From Argopecten irradians (lineage: Eukaryota > Mollusca > Bivalvia > Pectinida > Pectinidae): 64,000 nucleotides of DNA. Position 1 is the first letter of the stretch. Each line of letters opens with the position of its first letter. Location: positions 68,103,067-68,167,066 of the forward strand of contig NC_091135.1 of the NCBI RefSeq assembly GCF_041381155.1, in the 5' to 3' direction. Positions 57,665 to 64,000 of this stretch are shown one piece after another. Position numbers and translations under genes: made by a program. The notes under the pieces were generated by a model. The model had not been told where the DNA came from and searched no databases. It worked only from the letters and a program-made list of their open reading frames with translations.

Positions 57665-58296
57665 ACTAGATGCATTTGTTCACGTAACAAAAATGTTTTG
57701 ATGATAATAATCATAATTTGATCTTTGTTTTGGGTTCATTCAACTATTTAAATAATAAATGCCAACTGGAAAAAGCAAATTCAATAGTGTATTATCTCTA
57801 TCCAAATTACTAAGCAAAAATAAAATTTAATATCAGATTTTCAAACTGCTATTGTTTATTTTCGTTAGACGACTATAAAGAACGGATATAATGACATAAT
57901 CAATCCCCAAAAAAAAACTCATTTTAGTAACCGAATTAGTTGGTACAATGATACAATGAGGTGACACGATTTTTTTTTTCACAGTTACAATCAATCTTTT
58001 GTTTGATTTCCAATGAATAAATTTTAATAATTTCTGATTAATTGGCATGTATCCTAATATAATAAAATCTTTAACAAAACATTTAACTTGTTACGTCGGT
58101 GTTACACTAGTTTTGTAACAATGTGCAATTAACATTGATAACAATCAAAATATTCATCTGTGTTCATATCAAATATGTCAAGTTCAGGCCTGATCAATAA
58201 CAAATTAACTTAAACCAGTAATTAGAACACTTTACCTCTATATACAGTTCGTATATTTAATTTCTGGTTCAAATGTACTTGCAACGTTGACTGCAA
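57665..58296. other. Non-coding stretch
   Basis: AT-rich, presumed intron of the TMEM86-like pseudogene. Nothing recognised. Confidence 0.4.
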
Positions 58297-58305
58297 AGGT
58301 TATGT

Positions 58306-58622
58306 CATCCTCGATATTCCAGGGCTTCCGATCACTTACGATCTCTACACCCCTGGACTATCTCATAGTAAAACTGGGGGCAACAGAACAGAACAGATAA
58401 TTCAGTCATTTGATGTACATCAAAAGAGCCGTATAACGGTACACTGTGGTCGACTTTGTGACTTTGATGTTAGGCGTCGCTCTCTCCGTAGTCTTCAAAG
58501 GAAATCTTTGCTGGCCTGTGATTGGTCAAATGTTTTCCGCTGAACTGCCTTCAATTTCACTATGAGATAGTCCAGGGGTGTAGAGATCGTAAGTGATCGG
58601 AACCCCTGGAATATCGAGGATG
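58306..58622. mobile_element. MULE-like MITE with 62-bp TIRs and 9-bp target duplication
   Basis: Arms 58306-58367 and 58561-58622 are inverted repeats of about 62 bp with one or two differences, starting CATCCTCGATATTCCAGGG. AGGTTATGT flanks both sides exactly (58297-58305 and 58623-58631). A 9-bp duplication with long TIRs is typical of Mutator-like elements. The 190-bp core (for example GTGATTGGTCAAATG) encodes nothing recognisable. Confidence 0.88.
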
Positions 58623-58754
58623 AGGTTATGTCAGCGAAAGGTTGTGTACATGCGATCTTAATTATTCAAAACATTAAAACAACAGATAACAGTAAAACGT
58701 GAAATTGTCAAACGCGCCATAGCAATAGTACAAACAGGTGCTACTCTGGCTTAA

Positions 58755-59071
58755 AGTGAATAGTCGGGCAAAGAAAACCAGTCTAAATGCGTTCATTGGC
58801 CTTCCAAAAGTTCTCACATATTAATACGACGGTCAAGTTCTGCTTAGTTTCCCAGTTCTGACCATTAAAGTAAAGAAAAGTTGAAAGCATTGAAAGCGAG
58901 GCTGCGTGGAAATGCCGGGAGGACGTTTTAGAATTTCATACTTTAAATTAATTTCTTCGTACGCAGACAGATTTTGACGAGAGATTTTATTTTTCCATTT
59001 CATAAGAAATTATACTGGATACATTCACACCATTTTTACCGACTTTAGCCATCCTTGCCCGACTATTCACT
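58755..59071. mobile_element. MITE with AGTGAATAGTCGGGCAA termini
   Basis: The left end AGTGAATAGTCGGGCAA (58755) is matched by its inverted copy TTGCCCGACTATTCACT ending at 59071. Inner sequence pairs loosely. No target duplication identified, non-coding. Confidence 0.7.
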
Positions 59072-59956
59072 GTTCTCTGATCAAGTTTTCTGATCGTTCA
59101 ATATAAGACATTCACTATATATGAACAAAAGCCACACTATCAAAAAAGAAATGGAAAATATAACTGAAATGCTTGTTAAACAGTCATGAACAAGTTTGGC
59201 CGTATGTCGTGATCATGATTAAGTAGTTCATGTTTTACAAATCGATCAAGCCAGCATGATCAAACAAAATATAGTTAAAAATTCGACTTAAGTGACATTT
59301 CTTCACAACACAGATTTGTTTTAAAAAAATAAAGTTGATAAGTATTGTTTTAATGGACATGTGCCTTTCAAATTCAAATGAATTTAGCCAGATTCTCCGT
59401 GTCTTCAGACATACATACACACTGTACCAACAAGAGACGTTTATGCAAATTTATTTTGTTTCTTACCATTTCTTTAATTTCGCTTAAACGTTATCAATGT
59501 TTGATCAATATGTGTCTAATTTACATGCCTGATACTTAATGCTTGATACCTAACCAATGTGTCGGTAATTTTATACACTTATTTAAAAATGAATTAAATT
59601 AAAAATAAGAACATATTTTTATCACATAATTCGCCCGATATCCAGTGATGTTGTCAGTTTGATATTTTGCATAAGTTACTAGTGTAATATAACTGACAAA
59701 ATGATCGCCACCACTAGATTGTTCAGACCATTTTGGCGTGAAATTCTTTGAAATGTAGGTTGTTGTAGTTATTTAATAAAACTATCTTAAAATTGTGCTC
59801 ATTTCAGATGATATTTTATTAAATTCGTCTGGAAGTTTATACTGTTGCTCCCCATGGCTCGCAAAAATAGAAACTTTTTAAGACTCGTTTTGTAAAAGTT
59901 TATGTGAAATGAACACTCATTTAAGGTCCTTTATTGATTCATAGATATCAACTTAC

Positions 59957-59972
59957 GTGGAATGTTTTCCAT
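59957..59972 (-). other. Possible first coding exon of the TMEM86-like gene
   Basis: The minus strand has ATG GAA AAC ATT CCA C, then GTAAGT, a full-consensus donor. It ends in phase 1, which matches the acceptor at 57277/57278 and would read MENIPQEFKRR into the pseudogene. Upstream (about 59973-60050) would be 5' UTR. Confidence 0.4.
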
Positions 59973-60072
59973 CTTTACTGGCCTGTTCACCGCTTACCAG
60001 TGGTATGATGCCGGTGTGTAACTAACGCCCTACACCATGTGTTGTTATCGTGATACTGATCAAATAATAGGG

Positions 60073-61689
60073 CCTCAAAAGGGGGAGATATGAAGAAAAG
60101 TTTATATATGTATGACGTTATTTAACGAATAAAATAATTAGTTGATGTTAAAAGATATACAACTGTTAAGTCATAAGATTTTCAGTTAAAAAATAAAAAT
60201 GACAGAGTCAGTGAAGAATCTCTCGAGCTTTTTTCTAAGGCATTATTCCAAATATATCCTACGGTATAACATTGGCAGGGGTCTACAGCATTACGTATTC
60301 ATTGCACACCCCATATCAAATCTGACGAAGCTATTGTGTAATGTGAACCAAAGATAATAGCTGATATATTATGTTGGCTAATTTAGGGAAGATCAATTTT
60401 CCATTGTCTTTTTCCTAAATACAGGGCTTATATAATCATTTCAAGGTACTGAAAGACAAAGCGGGGCCGATTTGGGTCTGTGAGGATCAAATCGACAGAA
60501 AACAAATTGGCCAGTTTGATTAGAAAAAAAGGTACAGTGTAAGGGACGTTTATTTAATATTATATAAATACTACCTGTATTAGAGGGTGACACTAGGCAC
60601 TGTCACCCTCTAATGCAGGTAGTATTTATTTTATTATACCGAAAGTCTAGAAACAAAACTAGTTTTCAAGTGTTTGCAATCTATTGAAACATTTTTACTG
60701 ATTTTATCAAAAGTCGAACAGTCACCGTCGGCAGTAGAATAGCATACCAGCTTCTACTCAGTAGCACTAACTATCACTGCATTATGAAAAAGAATACTCA
60801 CAATAAGCATGTAGTGAAAATTCTTGTGGTCATGTCTCCTGTGTTTGTTATAATCTTAACGTTTAATTGAATCTCAATGGATTTTGGTTTCGTCCCGTCG
60901 TCTATTTACAACATTAGCAACGTCAAGAAGACGCTTAAAATCGCATGTCTTCCGTTCAAATAATCACCGACGGGTTCATAAAATCCAACATATAGCGCTT
61001 GGACGGTAAGCGAAAAGGCGTAAACGGAAAGCTCCGTCCTTAATTTGAAAAAAAAATCAATAAACAGACTAGTTATGCAAAACTATTACTAAATAGTAAA
61101 AAAACAAAGATGGCGTCGAAAAAAGAAACGAGTGCGCATCTTTTCCGGGCGGTTAATATTTTACACTGTCAAAAATACACTATCGCCCGTTGCTAGGGGG
61201 TTGCTACGAACGTGTCTATTGTTTCCTATTGTTCTAATGTTATCTGCCGTGTGATAGTGTAAAATACCAAATATCTCTCGACCAATAAGAATGCAGGATT
61301 CTCACTTGAGGTATAATAATATATATTATAGAAAGACGTCAATAACTTTTGTTTTATAACCGAAGTTAAACCTGGGAATGTTTTCAAACCTTTTGTTTTC
61401 TGTGTTAAAAGATGCTTTATTCTTCAGCAGGTCTATGTGATATTAAATAAAACGATCTTGGTGCTAAACAAGGGGGAATAACTAGTGTCATTGTCAAGTA
61501 GATCACAATAAGATCCTTTACTTTTCAAATTGGGGGCAATTTTACATGGAACTATCAAACATATCATCAATATAGTTATCCAATACAAAAATACTTTTAT
61601 TCTGTGCATAAACTTTGGTTGCATACATCACAATATATTTTTCAAGGATGATTAAAAAGAATATACATCAGAAATATATATACTTGGCC
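60073..61689. other. Non-coding stretch
   Basis: Apart from the hairpin at 60564-60629, AT-rich sequence without recognisable genes. TTTTACACTGTCA and TGATAGTGTAAAA at about 61160-61265 are a weak inverted pair. Confidence 0.4.
60564..60629. repeat. 29-bp stem hairpin with 8-nt loop
   Basis: ATAAATACTACCTG(T)ATTAG... (60564-60592) pairs with 60601-60629 with a single mismatch, loop CTAGGCAC. A near-perfect palindrome in otherwise unremarkable sequence. Confidence 0.85.
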
Positions 61690-62790
61690 TAAGCTGTAAA
61701 ACAGCGTTCAATGTGCCCGGGAAAGGAAGGTGCCCTCTACGTCACTAACAACAAATACTCATTAATGTGTTTTTCCTATATAAACTATAGTAAACTTGAC
61801 CCCCCCCCCCCACCCCCCCAAGGGGAAATATGAGACCCCAGGGTCATCTAATTTACAATTTTTATAAAACAAACTTTAAGACCTTTTCATCTATAAAATG
61901 TAGCCTATTTGACATTTTTGGTCCCGCCCCTCTGCCCCCAGGGGGTCGGCCTGGACCAATATAGATATGATGTTAAAATGCTATCTCAGGCCAATAATTC
62001 TAACCAAGTTTGTCTCGTTTCCAATGAAAATTGAGCAAAAAATGCTCATAAATGTGTTTCCCTACTAAACTATAGTAAACTTGACCCCCTCCCCAGGGGG
62101 AAACTTGAGACCCCAGGGTCATATTATTCACAATTTTTGTAAAGGACCTTAAGACATTTCTATTTATGAAAAGTATTTTATTCTACCATTTCCAGAATTT
62201 CAGAAGAAGATTTTAGCCTATTTGACCCCGCCCCTAAGGCCCCTAGGGGTCAGTCATAGAAAATTTGTTAATAGGATTAAATGGCCATCTCATACTGATA
62301 ATTCTGACAACATTTGACTCATTTCCTATTACAAATGACCAAATAATGCTCAAAAATGTGTTTTCCCAATATACACTATAGTAATTTTAACCCCTCCCCA
62401 GGGGGAAACCTGAGACCCCAGGGTCATAAAATTCACAATTTTTGTAGAGGGCCTTGAGACCTTTCTATCTATGAAGAGTATTTGATTCTACCACATCTGT
62501 GAGTAGAGAAGAAGATTTTTGAAATTTTACTAAATTTTACCCCCTTTTGGCCCCTCCCACAGCCCCCTGGGTGGTGGGTACCCCATAATTCACAATTTTG
62601 ATTGGCCTTATGCCTTAGAAGGTTTGTGCAAAATTTCATTGAAATTGTTTCAGCAGTTTTGGAGAAGAAGTCGAAAATGTAAATTGTTTACGGACATACG
62701 ACGCACGACGGACGACAGACGACGGACGACGACGGACAAAAGGCGATTAGAATAGGTCACTTGAGACTTCGTCTCAGGTGACCTAAAAAT
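61690..62790. repeat. Interspersed repeat with three 290-bp tandem units and terminal hairpin
   Basis: Each unit contains AATGTGTTTTCC, ACTATAGTAAACTTGACCCC, GGGGAAA and GAGACCCCAGGGTCAT, followed by ACAATTTTT. After the units come a conserved end (AATTTCATTGAAATTGTTTC), a GGACGACGACGGAC run, and a hairpin AGGTCACTTGAGAC-TTC-GTCTCAGGTGACCT at about 62755-62785. Non-coding. The 3' hairpin followed by CTAA is faintly Helitron-like, but no Helitron 5' end or Rep/helicase is seen. Confidence 0.6.
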
Positions 62791-62917
62791 ACAAATTGTG
62801 CGAGACAGACAAACCAGTTATCATTTAAATTCCATCTATATGTAATGTTCATATATTTTTAAAGTAAATAAATGTTAGATAAATGACTATTTCACGTCGG
62901 CTCTCTATCAGTTTATT

Positions 62918-63089
62918 CATGGTCAGGTAAGGGCGTATCAGGTTGGTGGAGGAAATCCGCAGCACCCGGTGAAAACCACAGATCAGCGTTCAGTATCTGG
63001 CAACTGCCCCACATGGGATTCAAACTCGCAACCCAGATGTGGAGGGCTTGTTGTGATATATCGGGAACCACACGCCTACCGCGCCACAC
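62918..63089 (-). mobile_element. tRNA-derived SINE, copy 3
   Basis: Shares with copy 1 ATGGTCAGGTAAGGGCGT (diverged), GGTTGGTGGAGGAAA and CTGGCAACTGCCCCACATGG, with box B decayed to GGATTCAAACTCG. The head ends in CGCGCCACAC. More diverged than copies 1 and 2, so an older insertion. Confidence 0.7.
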
Positions 63090-63737
63090 ATTTCTTACTA
63101 TATGAGACTTAACATTTTCATCGAAAGTAACTGTGTGCGTGTGATTAGTAAAATAACAACAAACACATTGATCAAACTTTTGCCTTTTTATTTCGTCTAT
63201 AACAATCGACATGCAGGTATCACTGGATTGAAGCTCATTGTATCGCAGGCAGTGTGTATACGTTCAAGTATGGCCGAGCTAAAGCTTATTCTGTTGACAA
63301 AGTGAATCTAATATTCGAAAACGAAAGTTGTCAAATCTTTAAATATATAACACACGGTGTTTTATTGTTATTATAAAGTCGATGGCGTCTAAAAATAGAT
63401 ATTTGTATTCCATAAGTTTCATCTGATGTAAATGCAATCAGGAATTGTATTGTAATATATTTAGAATAAATCAAGTTATACCAAAAATATATGAAAGTGC
63501 ATTTCCCGACTTTCCTTTAGAAGTTGCATCCACTAGGGTAGGTGTCCTCATACCCAACAGTCTGTCAGAACTTAACATGGTATCACTGGATGTAATGACA
63601 CAGGTTACACGCTGTAACAGTCGGTTAGATAAGTCTTCTGAGTAGTTTACGTGATGTCATCTTTCCGAGAACGATTTAAAGCGAGGCTGCTCATTACACG
63701 CGGCTCACTGTATGTTGGAGAGAGAGTGTGCTACAGT
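63090..63737. other. Non-coding stretch downstream of alpha-kinase-fold gene 3
   Basis: Presumably includes its 3' UTR. No other signal. Confidence 0.4.
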
Positions 63738-64000
63738 TCATGTGATTTGATCGTACGGTGGTGGAGCTGTTGGTAAAAGAGGTAATGTCCCCAATTTTTC
63801 AAAATCAACGCGCCATTTTGAATCGTAGGCAGGTGGTCGAATGCCATCTTGGCACCGTATCGTATCTGTAGATGTCTTTGAGTTCTGGGGTTTATTGTCT
63901 GTTTCTAAACGGTTGAACGGGTTCATCAGAACAGGTTTCGGCCATTGCGAACAAACGGGCGTGCACACGTGTGAAGAGAAAAAGTTAAGAATTGCTTTTT
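63738..64000 (-). CDS. Alpha-kinase-fold protein 3, C-terminal part only, with PPxY/PTAP tail
   Basis: The frame is open from the window edge at 64000 to the stop at 63738; the gene continues upstream outside. The first visible residues KAILNFFSSHVCTPVC match gene 2 (KAMFNFFCSHVCTAVC) and hold the His/Cys/Cys part of the alpha-kinase zinc site. The tail then parallels gene 2: PKPVLMNPFNRLE, RPPAYDSKWRVDFE (first PPxY) and PTAPPPYDQIT at the end, where PTAP overlaps PPPY. Compared with gene 2 the terminal motifs are closer to the optimal TSG101 (PTAP) and WW-domain (PPPY) ligands. The catalytic loop is outside, so activity cannot be judged. The Met at 63968 is internal, not the start. Confidence 0.85.
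   Translation of the reverse strand, partial: KAILNFFSSHVCTPVCSQWPKPVLMNPFNRLETDNKPQNSKTSTDTIRCQDGIRPPAYDSKWRVDFEKLGTLPLLPTAPPPYDQIT

Overview
The window looks like AT-rich, TE-rich nuclear DNA of a mollusc, most likely a bivalve; this is inferred, not proven. The supports are a flap endonuclease gene split by long introns, alpha-kinase-fold genes, a Gmr1-order gypsy retrotransposon, tRNA-derived SINEs, many small inverted-repeat elements and five separate minisatellites. No bacterial features such as operons, CRISPR arrays or ribosome binding sites are present. Most long reading frames in the window are repeat artefacts. The real protein signal is a set of short exons and intronless coding exons, nearly all on the minus strand.

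Layout. (1) 1-8.5 kb: first five coding exons (residues 1-154) of FEN1 on the minus strand, with catalytic Asp34 and Asp86 visible, an E2F-like site upstream of the ATG, and introns filled with a pogo-like element, foldback elements and a T21G25 tract. (2) 9.3-9.9 kb: a piggyBac-type MITE carrying a nested tRNA SINE; an empty MITE of the same family lies at 42.5 kb. (3) 10.0-16.3 kb: a degraded Ty3/gypsy element with integrase ahead of reverse transcriptase, a large deletion in gag-protease, frameshifts, a duplicated leader and LTR piece, and a solo LTR inserted inside its 5' LTR. (4) 16.6-19.2 kb: a 51-bp minisatellite open in frame on both strands. (5) 19-28 kb: non-coding DNA with repeat families and foldbacks. 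(6) 28.6-29.6 kb: alpha-kinase-fold gene 1, with two more minisatellites upstream. (7) 32-49 kb: mostly unrecognised DNA holding a Tc1-type transposon (38.6-40.0 kb), the empty MITE and a 49-bp minisatellite. (8) 50-51.1 kb: a 40-bp minisatellite, then two possible exons. (9) 53.4-54.5 kb: alpha-kinase-fold gene 2. (10) 56.5-60 kb: a TMEM86-like (lysoplasmalogenase) pseudogene, with a MULE-like MITE in its presumed intron. (11) 61.7-63.1 kb: tandem repeat family and a SINE. (12) 63.7 kb to the end: the 3' end of alpha-kinase-fold gene 3.

The most interesting content is the trio of alpha-kinase-fold paralogues, all on the minus strand. Genes 1 and 2 keep the N-lobe lysine and the His/Cys zinc site of the fold, but both replace the catalytic D-L-Q-G motif with T-G-L-K-G and also lack the second metal-binding Asp, so they look like pseudokinases. 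Genes 2 and 3 end in a conserved tail with two PPxY motifs, the last overlapping a P(S/T)AP motif. This is the pairing used to recruit NEDD4-family ligases and TSG101/ESCRT-I. The proposed role as a zinc-folded scaffold coupled to ubiquitin/ESCRT sorting is inference from motifs only.
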